Source: Bacteroidales bacterium (lineage in GTDB: Bacteria; Bacteroidota; Bacteroidia; Bacteroidales; Bacteroidaceae). Taken from it: DNA of 64,000 nucleotides. The stretch lies in NCBI GenBank assembly GCA_029227175.1, contig JAQXZK010000069.1, positions 1 to 64,000 of the forward strand, in the 5' to 3' direction. Under the pieces are notes generated by a model that worked only from the letters and a program-made list of their open reading frames with translations, had not been told where the DNA came from and did not search any database. Shown piece after piece: positions 30,784 to 42,875 of the stretch. Numbering within the stretch: position 1 is the stretch's first letter; the number at the start of each line of letters is the position of its first letter. Position numbers and translations under genes: made by a program.

Positions 30784-31482
30784 ATGGACGAGAAACTCCG
30801 TATTTTATTGTGCGAAGATGACGAGAATCTTGGCATGCTGTTAAGAGAGTATCTGCAGGCTAAAGGCTATACCGCAGATTTGTGCCCCGACGGGGAGGCC
30901 GGTTATAAGGCTTTCTTGAAGAACATGTACGACATGTGCGTATTCGACGTGATGATGCCTAAGAAAGACGGATTCACACTGGCTCAGGAGATTCGCTCGG
31001 TGAATGCCGACATACCTATTATATTCCTGACAGCCAAGACGCTGAAGGAAGACGAAATCGAGGCGTTTAAAATCGGTGCCGACGACTATGTCACCAAGCC
31101 TTTCATCATGGGCGTGCTGATGTCACGCATTGAGGCCGTGTTCCGCCGTGTCCGCGGCAAGAAGGGCAAGGACTGTACGTTCTACCGCATCGGTAAGTTT
31201 ACTTTTGACACCCAGAAGCAGATTCTGGCTACACCCGAGAAGGAGACAAGACTCACCACAAAGGAAAGCGAACTGTTGGCTCTTCTCTGCCAGCACGCGA
31301 ATGAAATTCTCCAACGTGACTACGCACTGAAGACCATCTGGATTGATGACAATTATTTCAACGCCCGCAGCATGGATGTTTACATCACCAAGTTGCGCAA
31401 ACACCTCAAGGACGACCCTACCATCGAGATTATCAACATCCACGGCAAGGGTTATAAGCTCATTGTCCCTGATGGCGAATAA
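30784..31482 (+). CDS. rprY: OmpR-family response regulator RprY
   Basis: Receiver LLCEDDENLGMLLREYL plus winged-helix DNA-binding domain. Confidence 0.92.
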   Translation: MDEKLRILLCEDDENLGMLLREYLQAKGYTADLCPDGEAGYKAFLKNMYDMCVFDVMMPKKDGFTLAQEIRSVNADIPIIFLTAKTLKEDEIEAFKIGADDYVTKPFIMGVLMSRIEAVFRRVRGKKGKDCTFYRIGKFTFDTQKQILATPEKETRLTTKESELLALLCQHANEILQRDYALKTIWIDDNYFNARSMDVYITKLRKHLKDDPTIEIINIHGKGYKLIVPDGE

Positions 31483-31527
31483 GGGTCTGAAAACCGAAAT
31501 ATGATTTTTATAATTAATGTGTAAAAG

Positions 31528-31568
31528 CAAGGGCGGTAAAAAGATTTTACCGCCCTTGTCTTTATTCT
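31528..31568 (+). terminator. Intrinsic terminator of rprXY
   Basis: CAAGGGCGGTAAAA-aga-TTTTACCGCCCTTG. Confidence 0.75.
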
Positions 31569-31588
31569 CTGTAGACTCTGTCGATGTA

Positions 31589-31765
31589 TCAGTCAACAAT
31601 CTTTTTGTTGATTACAATGTAAGAAACAAGTCCTGCTACAAGCAAAAGAAGTGTTACGCCATAGATTACGTTATCGTTTACATTGTGGGTGAAAGAGCAA
31701 CCGATGAGAATTGCTGCAGCAACAAGGATAAGAATCAATCCCAAGTTTTTAAGTAAGCCTTTCAT
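31589..31765 (-). CDS. Small two-TM membrane protein (58 aa)
   Basis: MKGLLKNLGLILILVAAAILIGCSFTHNVNDNVIYGVTLLLLVAGLVSYIVINKKIVD; internal start in the 31589-31924 ORF. Confidence 0.65.
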   Translation of the reverse strand: MKGLLKNLGLILILVAAAILIGCSFTHNVNDNVIYGVTLLLLVAGLVSYIVINKKIVD

Positions 31766-31935
31766 GAGTATATAAATTTTGAATGTTTTTATTTCTTGTC
31801 TAAAAGCGTTACAAAGAAACATATAATTCTCCAAGAAGCGAAATAATTTCAACAAAAAAATGCGTCTGGTTCCCTTTTTTTCGATGGTTTGCCGATAAAA
31901 GCGTATCAAATATTTGTCATTCAAATATAAAAGTG

Positions 31936-31943
31936 TAATTTTG
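31936..31943 (+). promoter_or_regulatory. -7 promoter element (TAATTTTG) for rpsF operon
   Basis: TAnnTTTG match. Confidence 0.55.
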
Positions 31944-31977
31944 CACCCGCATTTTTAACCAAATTAATTATTAAAGT

Positions 31978-32322
31978 ATGAATCAATACGAAACCGTTTT
32001 CATTTTGACTCCCGTTTTATCTGACGAACAGATGAAGGAAGCGGTAGAAAAGTTCAGAGGCATCCTCACAGCTGAGGGCGCTGAGATTGTGAACGAGGAA
32101 AACTGGGGCTTGAAGAAACTGGCTTATCCAATCCAGAAAAAGACCACCGGTTTCTACCAGTTAATCGAGTTCAATGCACAGCCTACTGTCATTGAGAAAC
32201 TTGAGATAAACTACCGTCGTGACGAGCGAGTTATCCGTTTCCTGACATTCAAGCAGGACAAGTATGCTGCAGAGTATGCCGCAAAGAGAAGAAGTATCAA
32301 ATCAACCAAGAAGGAGGACTAA
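31978..32322 (+). CDS. rpsF: 30S ribosomal protein S6
   Basis: [26 protein letters not shown]. Confidence 0.97.
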   Translation: MNQYETVFILTPVLSDEQMKEAVEKFRGILTAEGAEIVNEENWGLKKLAYPIQKKTTGFYQLIEFNAQPTVIEKLEINYRRDERVIRFLTFKQDKYAAEYAAKRRSIKSTKKED

Positions 32323-32325
32323 TCC

Positions 32326-32598
32326 ATGGCACAGCAAGTACAATCAGAAATCAGATATTTAACACCTCCTACCGTAGATGTTAAGAAGAAGAAATACTGC
32401 CGTTTCAAGAAGATCGGTATCAAGTATATTGACTATAAAGATCCTGAATTCTTGAAGAAGTTCCTGAACGAGCAGGGCAAAATCCTTCCGCGTCGCATCA
32501 CCGGTACTTCATTGAAGTTCCAGCGCCGTGTTGCTCAGGCTGTCAAGCGTGCACGTCACCTGGCATTGCTTCCCTATGTAACTGACATGATGAAATAA
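32326..32598 (+). CDS. rpsR: 30S ribosomal protein S18
   Basis: [39 protein letters not shown]. Confidence 0.97.
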   Translation: MAQQVQSEIRYLTPPTVDVKKKKYCRFKKIGIKYIDYKDPEFLKKFLNEQGKILPRRITGTSLKFQRRVAQAVKRARHLALLPYVTDMMK

Positions 32599-32615
32599 TA
32601 AGGAGGAGATAGAGT

Positions 32616-33065
32616 ATGGAAATTATATTGAAAGAAGACGTAATCAACTTGGGTTATAAGAACGACATCGTAACTGTCAAGAACGGTTATGGCCGTAACT
32701 ACCTCATCCCTACCGGCAAGGCTATCATCGCATCTCCGGCTGCCAAGAAGATGCTTGCCGAGGAACTGAAGCAGCGCGCTCACAAGCTTGAGAAGATCAA
32801 GAAGGACGCAGAAGCTGTTGCAGAAAGCCTCAAGGGTGTTTCTCTCACCATCGCTACAAAGGTTAGTGCTACCGGCACTATCTTCGGTTCTGTGAACAAC
32901 ATTCAGATTGCTGACGAGTTGGCTAAACTCGGCCACAACATCGACCGCAAGATTATCGTTGTAAAAGACAACGTGAAGGAAGTGGGCAAGTATGTAGCCG
33001 TTGTGAAGTTGCACAAGGAAGTTTCTGCTGAAATTCCATTCGAAGTGGTAGCTGAAGAGGCATAA
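32616..33065 (+). CDS. rplI: 50S ribosomal protein L9
   Basis: [36 protein letters not shown]. Confidence 0.97.
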   Translation: MEIILKEDVINLGYKNDIVTVKNGYGRNYLIPTGKAIIASPAAKKMLAEELKQRAHKLEKIKKDAEAVAESLKGVSLTIATKVSATGTIFGSVNNIQIADELAKLGHNIDRKIIVVKDNVKEVGKYVAVVKLHKEVSAEIPFEVVAEEA

Positions 33066-33098
33066 TTGTAAGTCGTAAAAAAATCATATCACTCTTTT

Positions 33099-33133
33099 AG
33101 AGCTCGAGTCGAAAGATTCGGGCTCTATTTTTT
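33099..33133 (+). terminator. Intrinsic terminator of rpsF-rpsR-rplI
   Basis: AGAGCTCGAGTC-gaaa-GATTCGGGCTCT followed by ATTTTTT. Confidence 0.8.
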
Positions 33134-33252
33134 CCCGCACCGGGCAAAAAAAATTATTTTTGCACCAGAAGTCTCTCGCCTCTCCCGGACTATTTCCAAG
33201 ACCGACAGACAAAACTCTAAATAATACCTTTAAGCACACACACTCTCTACCT

Positions 33253-34710
33253 ATGAAAACATCCTACCGGGTATGCGCACTGAGCGGTGCCACCGCCAAC
33301 CTACTGCTATTGGGTACAGGCCTCCACGCTCAACCATCCCAGCCTGCTGACAACCGCCTGAACGTTCTCATGCTCATTGCCGATGACATGCGCCCGGAAA
33401 TGGGCTGCTACGGCATACCCTATGTTCAGACGCCGAATCTGGACCGTCTGGCCGCCACCGGTGTACTCTTCCAGAACGCCTATTGCAACGTGCCCGTGAG
33501 CGGTGCCTCCCGTGCGAGCCTGCTCACCGGTGTCTACCCCGACTACCCCGTCCGCTTCACCAGCTATGACTCCTACGCCAGTCGGGAAGCTCCTCGCGCC
33601 GTAAGCCTGCCGGGCTGGTTCACACAACACGGCTACCACACGGTATCCAACGGCAAGGTGTTCCACAACATCACCGACCATGCCTACGACTGGAGTGAAT
33701 ACCCCTGGCGCGTCAATCCCGAGGGCTACGGCAGTGATTGGGCGGAGTATAACAAGTGGGAACTCTGGATGAACAAGGAATCGGGGTGTACACTCAATCC
33801 CAAGACCATGCGCGGTCCCTTCTGCGAATCGGCCGACGTGCCTGACGATGCTTACGACGACGGGAAAGCCACCGAGCGCACGATTGCCGACCTGGCCCGG
33901 CTGGCATCTGGTGAGGAACCTTTCTTCCTGGCCTGCGGCTTCTGGCGCCCACATCTTCCCTTCAATGCGCCAAAGCGTTATTGGGATCTCTACGACCGGC
34001 AGCTCATCCCACTGGCCGAGAACCAATACCGCTCCGAAGGGCTGCCCAAGGAGGTGGTTTCCCCCACCGAGATTTTCTCCTATGCCCGCGTAACGGATAC
34101 CTCTGACGAGGATTTCCAGCGCGAGGCCAAGCACGGATACTATGCCTCCGTCAGTTATGTAGACGCACAGGTGGGACGCATCCTCCACGCGCTCGACAGC
34201 CTGGGACTGGCCGATAACACCGTCGTACTTTTCTTCGGAGACCACGGCTGGCAGTTGGGCGAACACTCTTTCTGGGGCAAGCACACACTCATGGAACGCG
34301 CCACACACGTGCCACTGCTGGTACGTGCACCGGGCATGAAGCAAGGGCGCACGCTCTCTCCGGTCGAGTTTGTAGACCTGTTCCCTACGCTCTGCGACCT
34401 CTGCGGACTACCTCAGCCCGAGAATCAGCTTGACGGAACGAGCTTCGTGCCCATCCTTCGTGACCTGAACCACCGCACGAAGGAGCATGTCTACATCCAG
34501 TGGCAGGGAGGTGACGACGTCTCGGATGACGTGTACAATTACGCCATTTGGAAGAAGCCGGACGGCACCGTGCGCGAGATGCTCTTCGACCACCGCCGAG
34601 ACCCGGAAGAGAACACAAACGCTGCCTCTGAAAGTGCCTACCGGAAGGTCAAGCGCCGACTCACCCGCTTTATCCGGGAGAAACGCGCCGCCCTACGCTC
34701 ATTTAAATAA
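33253..34710 (+). CDS. Sulfatase (iduronate-2-sulfatase-like), Ser-type active site
   Basis: ADDMRPEMGCYG, NVPVSGASRASLLTG, GDHGWQLGEHSFWGKHTLME; signal peptide-like N terminus. Confidence 0.9.
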   Translation: MKTSYRVCALSGATANLLLLGTGLHAQPSQPADNRLNVLMLIADDMRPEMGCYGIPYVQTPNLDRLAATGVLFQNAYCNVPVSGASRASLLTGVYPDYPVRFTSYDSYASREAPRAVSLPGWFTQHGYHTVSNGKVFHNITDHAYDWSEYPWRVNPEGYGSDWAEYNKWELWMNKESGCTLNPKTMRGPFCESADVPDDAYDDGKATERTIADLARLASGEEPFFLACGFWRPHLPFNAPKRYWDLYDRQLIPLAENQYRSEGLPKEVVSPTEIFSYARVTDTSDEDFQREAKHGYYASVSYVDAQVGRILHALDSLGLADNTVVLFFGDHGWQLGEHSFWGKHTLMERATHVPLLVRAPGMKQGRTLSPVEFVDLFPTLCDLCGLPQPENQLDGTSFVPILRDLNHRTKEHVYIQWQGGDDVSDDVYNYAIWKKPDGTVREMLFDHRRDPEENTNAASESAYRKVKRRLTRFIREKRAALRSFK

Positions 34711-34883
34711 AGGACGTTCTTACCGTCCGGAAACGCCGTTCAAACACCATTGAAATGGCATTTCAAGTCATGGTCCAGTCAAGTGACTTGGATCAGTCTG
34801 TCCGTACACTCACAACCTCTAATCGGCGTCTCCGTGCCCTTCTCTCGCAGACAGAGACAGACAAAACGCAGTCAGAAGAATGA

Positions 34884-34926
34884 CATATTGACAGAAATCA
34901 AGGCGATTTTCTGACAATATGTCATA
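34884..34926. promoter_or_regulatory. Near-perfect inverted repeat upstream of clpB (ATGACATATTGaCAGAAATC ... GATTTtCTGaCAATATGTCAT)
   Basis: Direct reading; about 19-bp arms with few mismatches around an aaggc loop. Confidence 0.6.
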
Positions 34927-35010
34927 ATTATTCCACTGGCAAGCACTTTGACACTACTCTTCCAGAAAATCAAAAAAACAACAAACACAAAAAGAAGGAG
35001 GACCAAAGAA

Positions 35011-37599
<2,589 letters not shown>

Positions 37600-37661
37600 G
37601 AAGCAACACCCGACAAGAGGAACCGAGCTGCGCTCGATGCATCAGCGATACTTTCCCCATC

Positions 37662-37702
37662 AAGGACCTGAAGACTTGCTCGCCTTCAGGTCCTTCTTTT
37701 AT
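37662..37702 (+). terminator. Intrinsic terminator of clpB
   Basis: AAGGACCTGAAG ... CTTCAGGTCCTT followed by CTTTT. Confidence 0.8.
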
Positions 37703-37704
37703 CC

Positions 37705-37830
37705 CCGGGAAAGTAAAATAATCTGACAATTTATAGACTTTTCTGCTTTGACGCGATCAATATTGTTTTTCGGCCTTGCCATTTATATGATTTGGCAAGG
37801 TCGAATCATATAAATGACACAGTCAAATCA
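37705..37830. repeat. Dispersed noncoding element, copy 1 (IR CATTTATATGATT-N11-AATCATATAAATG)
   Basis: Shares AAAGTAAAATnnTCTGACA and TTTTCGrCCTTGmCATTTATATGATT blocks with the reverse complement of 57791-57900. Confidence 0.75.
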
Positions 37831-38177
37831 TACATTAGACAAGACCAAAGTTACGCTTCGTATCAAGTGCCGCTACATGCATGTATAGTTGGGGGAAGAC
37901 CGTTTTTTCGGATATTTGGCTGGAAAGGTAAAATATCTTTACTTCCAACAATTGGATCCCGCGTGATGTCTCAGTACAATAAGCGTTGGCCCTGGCCGTA
38001 TTTTTTCGTTCTTACACAACGACATATATATTTTTTTCATACCTTTGTCGACAAGCAAGCCCCAAGTTACAGGACCTGCCCCATGAAAAAACAACACCAA
38101 AGACCTCCCGAGAAAGGGAGGACGCACTTAACAAAACCGACTTGACACACCCAAAACTCCCAGCCCAAGAGTCTTCC

Positions 38178-40529
38178 ATGCGCAGATTAGCCCAACTCGT
38201 CCTGACACTTATCTTTCTCATGCTGGCATGCAGTGCCTGTATGGACTACCTCCGCACGAAGACCCCTCGGTACCAGGTGCTGCTCATGTTCAACACCGAC
38301 GAGAATGACCCCGCCTACCAACTGTGGGCCAAAAAGATAAGTCGCGAACTCGACCGACAGGGCATCCGGGCCGAACTCCACACCTACTACGGACACATGG
38401 GCTACACCTATGAGGTGGTCCAGAAAGAACTCATGACCAATTATGTGCACCAGCTCGACCGACAGGGCAAACGACCTGATCTTATTCTCGCCTGCGGAGA
38501 CTTCATGCACTGGCAACTCGAGATAAACCCCGACCCGCTCGTGTGCTCCATCCCCGCCGTCTGCTACGACCTCAAGAACGACACCTTCCTGCCACGCATG
38601 AAAGAAGACCTAAAACGTTGGGGGTGCAATCGGCAACATTTAGTCAAGATACACGACACACTCATGCTCCAAAAAAGTCTCGACTTTGCAGCCTTCCTCG
38701 AAGAACTGCGAACCATCGAAGACACCACTATCACCAGCAAACCCATCAAGCGGTTCATCACCCTGCTCGACCGCTACGCCATCTGGATAGACACCATCAT
38801 CACTGCCGACCTCTGCCGACAGATGGACCTCCTCGACACCACCCGCTACGCCAGCATGATAGACCGTTACATAGAAAACGAGCCCTCCATGCGCAAAAAC
38901 GCCGAAGGCATCATACAGTTTGCCATCAACACCATTAAAGACCCCGGCCGCAACGCAGACATCCAGTTCCAGCCACTCATGTGGCGATTCAGCCGGCAAC
39001 GCTCCACCCTACGCTACATACAGGTCAAGCACGATGAGTCTACGCTCACCATGAACTACACATCGGGTGTAGGTGACTACTACACTATGACGGCCGAAGG
39101 ATTCCTCACTAATCCCCACTGCGTGGGCGGACACTTCACCTCGGCCGACACACTCATACGCGACGCCGTCACAGCCGGCAGGCGCATACTTCGGGGAGAA
39201 CGCCCCGAAGACATTGCCCCGCAGACACACACACCCGGCTACCACGTCAATTGGGACGTCCTGAGAAAACTCGGCCTCCGCGTAAGCCAAATGCCCCCGG
39301 AAGTACATCTCTACAACACCACCCTGCGCGACCGCAACCCCCGACTCGCCACCATCCTCCTCGTCATCATCGGCACACTTTCCCTGCTCGCCTTCTGCAT
39401 CTCTACCTACTTCACCCTGCGCCACCTCAACAGTCTGAAACGCAGCCGCATGGAAAAATACGCCCTGGCACAAAAAACCATCGAGACAGAACAAATGCTC
39501 GAACTCGCCATCAAGACCTACGACGCCACCCTGTGGGACGAAGCAAACATCATGCACATTCAGGACACCTTGAAGCCTACCGACGAATGGCGCGAACCGC
39601 TCCAGACCTTCCTGACAGAAGAAGAGCCCGGCCGATACATCCTGCGCTTCCAGGCTATGGACCGGCAGCAGGAAACTCACTGGTACGAACTGCGTATGCT
39701 TGTATATAAGAAGAAGAAGAAGAAGAAGAAGAAGAGCGAAGAGGCCGAAGAAGAAGAGACAGAGACACTGCGCAATGGGTTTGCCTTGAACATCGACAAA
39801 ATCGTCAATGCCGAACAAGAAGCACGCGAGGCACATCGAATCATGATAGAAGCCCGCACACGCGAAGGATTCATCTCGGCCATGAACCACGAGATACGCA
39901 CACCGCTCCACATCCTCACCGGATTTGCCATGGAGTTGGCACGACCCGGCATCACCTATGGCGAAGAGGAGCTCCGGACCATCAACGAAGTCATCAGCGA
40001 AAACACCGCACGACTGAAGAAAATCATCAACGACATCCTCCTGGTGACATTCATGAACAACGTCAACATCACCGCACGACGCAAGCCCTGTACCTTGAAA
40101 AGCCTCCTCGTGCCAACGCGCTGGGAAGACGGTATGGCCATAGCTGACCGGCAAGGGAATCCCGTGTACATACAGCCAGGCGGAGATGACATCACCATGA
40201 ACGTAGACCCCACTATGGTGACCACCGTCATGGACAACCTCATACACAACGCAGCCGGATTCTCCCAACCTGGAGATCCCATCAATGTCAGCTGGAAAAC
40301 ACAGCCCGATGGCAGCGTGTCCATCAGCGTGCAAGACCGCGGCATAGGCATCAAAGACGAGCATCGTACACTCATCTTCGAACGCTTTTTCAAAGTAGAC
40401 AGTTTCCACCCTGGGTGTGGACTCGGACTCTACATCTGCCACACCTACATGCAACTTCTGGGAGGTACCATCACGCTGGAAAGCACACCCGGCAAAGGGT
40501 CTACATTCACCCTAACCTTCAAGCCATGA
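38178..40529 (+). CDS. Membrane sensor histidine kinase with periplasmic substrate-binding-like N-terminal domain
   Basis: Lipobox-like LACSACMD start; TM LATILLVIIGTLSLLAFCIS; H-box SAMNHEIRTPLHILTGF; HATPase GLGLYICHTYMQLLGG. Confidence 0.88.
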   Translation: MRRLAQLVLTLIFLMLACSACMDYLRTKTPRYQVLLMFNTDENDPAYQLWAKKISRELDRQGIRAELHTYYGHMGYTYEVVQKELMTNYVHQLDRQGKRPDLILACGDFMHWQLEINPDPLVCSIPAVCYDLKNDTFLPRMKEDLKRWGCNRQHLVKIHDTLMLQKSLDFAAFLEELRTIEDTTITSKPIKRFITLLDRYAIWIDTIITADLCRQMDLLDTTRYASMIDRYIENEPSMRKNAEGIIQFAINTIKDPGRNADIQFQPLMWRFSRQRSTLRYIQVKHDESTLTMNYTSGVGDYYTMTAEGFLTNPHCVGGHFTSADTLIRDAVTAGRRILRGERPEDIAPQTHTPGYHVNWDVLRKLGLRVSQMPPEVHLYNTTLRDRNPRLATILLVIIGTLSLLAFCISTYFTLRHLNSLKRSRMEKYALAQKTIETEQMLELAIKTYDATLWDEANIMHIQDTLKPTDEWREPLQTFLTEEEPGRYILRFQAMDRQQETHWYELRMLVYKKKKKKKKKSEEAEEEETETLRNGFALNIDKIVNAEQEAREAHRIMIEARTREGFISAMNHEIRTPLHILTGFAMELARPGITYGEEELRTINEVISENTARLKKIINDILLVTFMNNVNITARRKPCTLKSLLVPTRWEDGMAIADRQGNPVYIQPGGDDITMNVDPTMVTTVMDNLIHNAAGFSQPGDPINVSWKTQPDGSVSISVQDRGIGIKDEHRTLIFERFFKVDSFHPGCGLGLYICHTYMQLLGGTITLESTPGKGSTFTLTFKP
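39708..39734 (+). repeat. (AAG)9 triplet microsatellite encoding K9 inside the histidine kinase
   Basis: Nine consecutive AAG codons: YKKKKKKKKKSEEAEEEETE. Confidence 0.95.
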
Positions 40530-42862
40530 AAATCCGAAGCCTACTCCTCATACTCAGCGCACTTGCCACCACACTTCTCATACTCAGCGCCTGTCGCAAG
40601 CAGTCTGCCGACCGGGAGACCAAGAACATCCTCATCATCCAGGATATGGACTTCCGAGAACAGGCATCAGCTATCATACACGAAGCCTTCGAGAAAGAAT
40701 TTGGCGGACATTCACGCTACAACATCACCTACGCCCGTGGCGGACGAGCACCCTTCGATAGAGTAAACATCAAGGTGCCCTTCCTCAGCCAGTCCACACG
40801 CATCCTCGAGAGCCTCGTACAAATACAGCAGAAACCCGACCTCATCATCCTCCTGGGCGACATCATGGCACACTCGGGAGCCTCCTGCGACCACCCCTGG
40901 ATGAGAGAAGTGCCCGTGCTTTGCCTCGACGTCATCTACCCCGAATGGGAAGGAAGACTGGCCGCACACAAGAACTTCGTCGTCATGCAGGCCAAACCCG
41001 AGCCCAAGAAAAACATAGACTTCATACGCGACATGGGAGGACCGCCCTGGATAGTCACCGTTCTGGACAGCACCTACACCGACGACAAACTGCGCCAGTC
41101 CATCCTCGAACAAATGGGCAACGACAAGGAACACTACATCACCAACCTCAACTACGAGACCTACAAATGGGCTATCAGCTACCAGTTTCGTGACCAGCGA
41201 AGCACCATCATACCCCTTAACCTCGAGTACACTGAATTTAACGGAATCGACACCATACACAATGCGCGCTTCCAACTGCCTGGCATGCTGCGTATCGTCA
41301 ACAACCACCTCACCTTCCTGCGACTCAAAGACGACGTCTTCATAGACCGCGCATTAGGATATAACATCGGGGCTTACTACTCCCAGACACCCAAATACTT
41401 CAACGTCGAGTACCTGAGCTCGCTCAACAGTTGTATCGGCGGATATATGACCCCCTGGCCCGAAGTGGCCAAGCAGGCACACCCCCTCATAGACCGGCTG
41501 CTCGACGGAGAAAACCCCGCCGACATACCCTGGCAAACCCTTCAGAAAGACTACTGGATGGACTGGCGCATATCCAAATCCATACACCCCTACGCTGAAG
41601 ACTTTCCCTCATACGTCAAGTTCGTCAACCTTCCCTGGGAAAAACAAAGCAGGCTCCACGACTGGATATACAACCACTGGCTCCTTCTGCTCATCGTCCT
41701 GCTCACACTTTTCATCGTCATTACGCCATTTGCCATGTACTTCAGAAGCCGGCGAATCCACCGCGCGCTCCTCGCCGAAAGCCTGAAAGCCGACAAGAAC
41801 AGATACTACATCGAAAAAATCATGGCAGCCTCCAACTCCTACATCTGGGAAATGACACCTCAGAAGGAATTCAACATCGGCAGCGAACTTGCCAAGATGG
41901 TAGGCACGGAAAAGCTCCATATACCGCTTGAAAACATGCTTTCCTACATCACAGAAGGACGCGAAGAATTCCGACAGGCATTCAATGAAACCGAATGTGG
42001 GAGCACCTCCGTTGACTTCGTTGCCGACATGCCAAACATAGGCACACACGCCTACATCACCTACATCAACCGCACCCGAAACCAGGACGGGACCTTGCAC
42101 TGCAACGGATTCACCGTCCTCAACGACGAGGCACACGAAGCCACTAAATTGCGCCGGAAAGCTTTCCTTCTCTCGGAAGAAGCATACACCAAAGAAAGCT
42201 TTTTGGCAGCCATGAGCCACGAAATACGCAACCCGCTGAACGCCATCATCGGATTTGCCGACATACTCTCCACCCAGCACAACATGCTCACCGAAGAAGA
42301 ACGCACTGCCTACGGTGACTACCTCAACGAAAGCATGACACAACTGCTCGAACTTCTCGACACCATCATGAGCGACACCAACGTGAAAGGTCAGGACCTC
42401 ACCCTCAAGCTCTCTCGATACAACATGATCGAAATCATGGACTTCATCTTCCATACACACAAAGTCATCGTGCCAGGCAACCTCAAGTTCAACTACAAAC
42501 GTGGACCACAGACCACCATACTCGCCAACCGCACTGCCATCCTCCAGATAGTCAGTAACCTCATGAACAATGCCATCAAATTCACTCGGCAGGGAAGCAT
42601 CACACTCGGCTGGGAAACCGTCAACGGAGAGGCAGGAGACATGACCGAAATCTACGTCGAAGATACCGGCATAGGCATCTCCCCGGAAGACCAACAACAC
42701 ATCTTCACCAAGCACTACAAAACCGACAACCACACCGTCGGAGCTGGTATCGGTCTCACTCTCTGCATCAACCTCGCCAAAAGCATGGACGCCACCATCG
42801 GCTTAATAAGCACGCCCAACAAAGGATCGCGCTTCCACCTGAGGCTCAAACAAATCAACTAA
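40526..42862 (+). CDS. Second membrane sensor histidine kinase with substrate-binding-like sensor domain
   Basis: ATGA overlap with previous gene; LILSACRK lipobox-like start; H-box AAMSHEIRNPLNAIIGFADIL; G-box VGAGIGLTLCINLA. Confidence 0.88.
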   Translation: MKIRSLLLILSALATTLLILSACRKQSADRETKNILIIQDMDFREQASAIIHEAFEKEFGGHSRYNITYARGGRAPFDRVNIKVPFLSQSTRILESLVQIQQKPDLIILLGDIMAHSGASCDHPWMREVPVLCLDVIYPEWEGRLAAHKNFVVMQAKPEPKKNIDFIRDMGGPPWIVTVLDSTYTDDKLRQSILEQMGNDKEHYITNLNYETYKWAISYQFRDQRSTIIPLNLEYTEFNGIDTIHNARFQLPGMLRIVNNHLTFLRLKDDVFIDRALGYNIGAYYSQTPKYFNVEYLSSLNSCIGGYMTPWPEVAKQAHPLIDRLLDGENPADIPWQTLQKDYWMDWRISKSIHPYAEDFPSYVKFVNLPWEKQSRLHDWIYNHWLLLLIVLLTLFIVITPFAMYFRSRRIHRALLAESLKADKNRYYIEKIMAASNSYIWEMTPQKEFNIGSELAKMVGTEKLHIPLENMLSYITEGREEFRQAFNETECGSTSVDFVADMPNIGTHAYITYINRTRNQDGTLHCNGFTVLNDEAHEATKLRRKAFLLSEEAYTKESFLAAMSHEIRNPLNAIIGFADILSTQHNMLTEEERTAYGDYLNESMTQLLELLDTIMSDTNVKGQDLTLKLSRYNMIEIMDFIFHTHKVIVPGNLKFNYKRGPQTTILANRTAILQIVSNLMNNAIKFTRQGSITLGWETVNGEAGDMTEIYVEDTGIGISPEDQQHIFTKHYKTDNHTVGAGIGLTLCINLAKSMDATIGLISTPNKGSRFHLRLKQIN

Positions 42863-42875
42863 GAACACAAACACC

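Noticed and set aside
39708-39734. Phase-variable on/off switch at the (AAG)9 tract
   Set aside because: Triplet unit changes cannot shift the frame; only length variation is plausible.
39009-40454. Long antisense ORF (481 aa) opposite the kinase, and similar shadows (33307-34344, 41609-42733, 35584-36324)
   Set aside because: Overlap well-supported genes on the other strand; composition (V/H/D/G-rich) is typical of antisense shadows in codon-biased genes.
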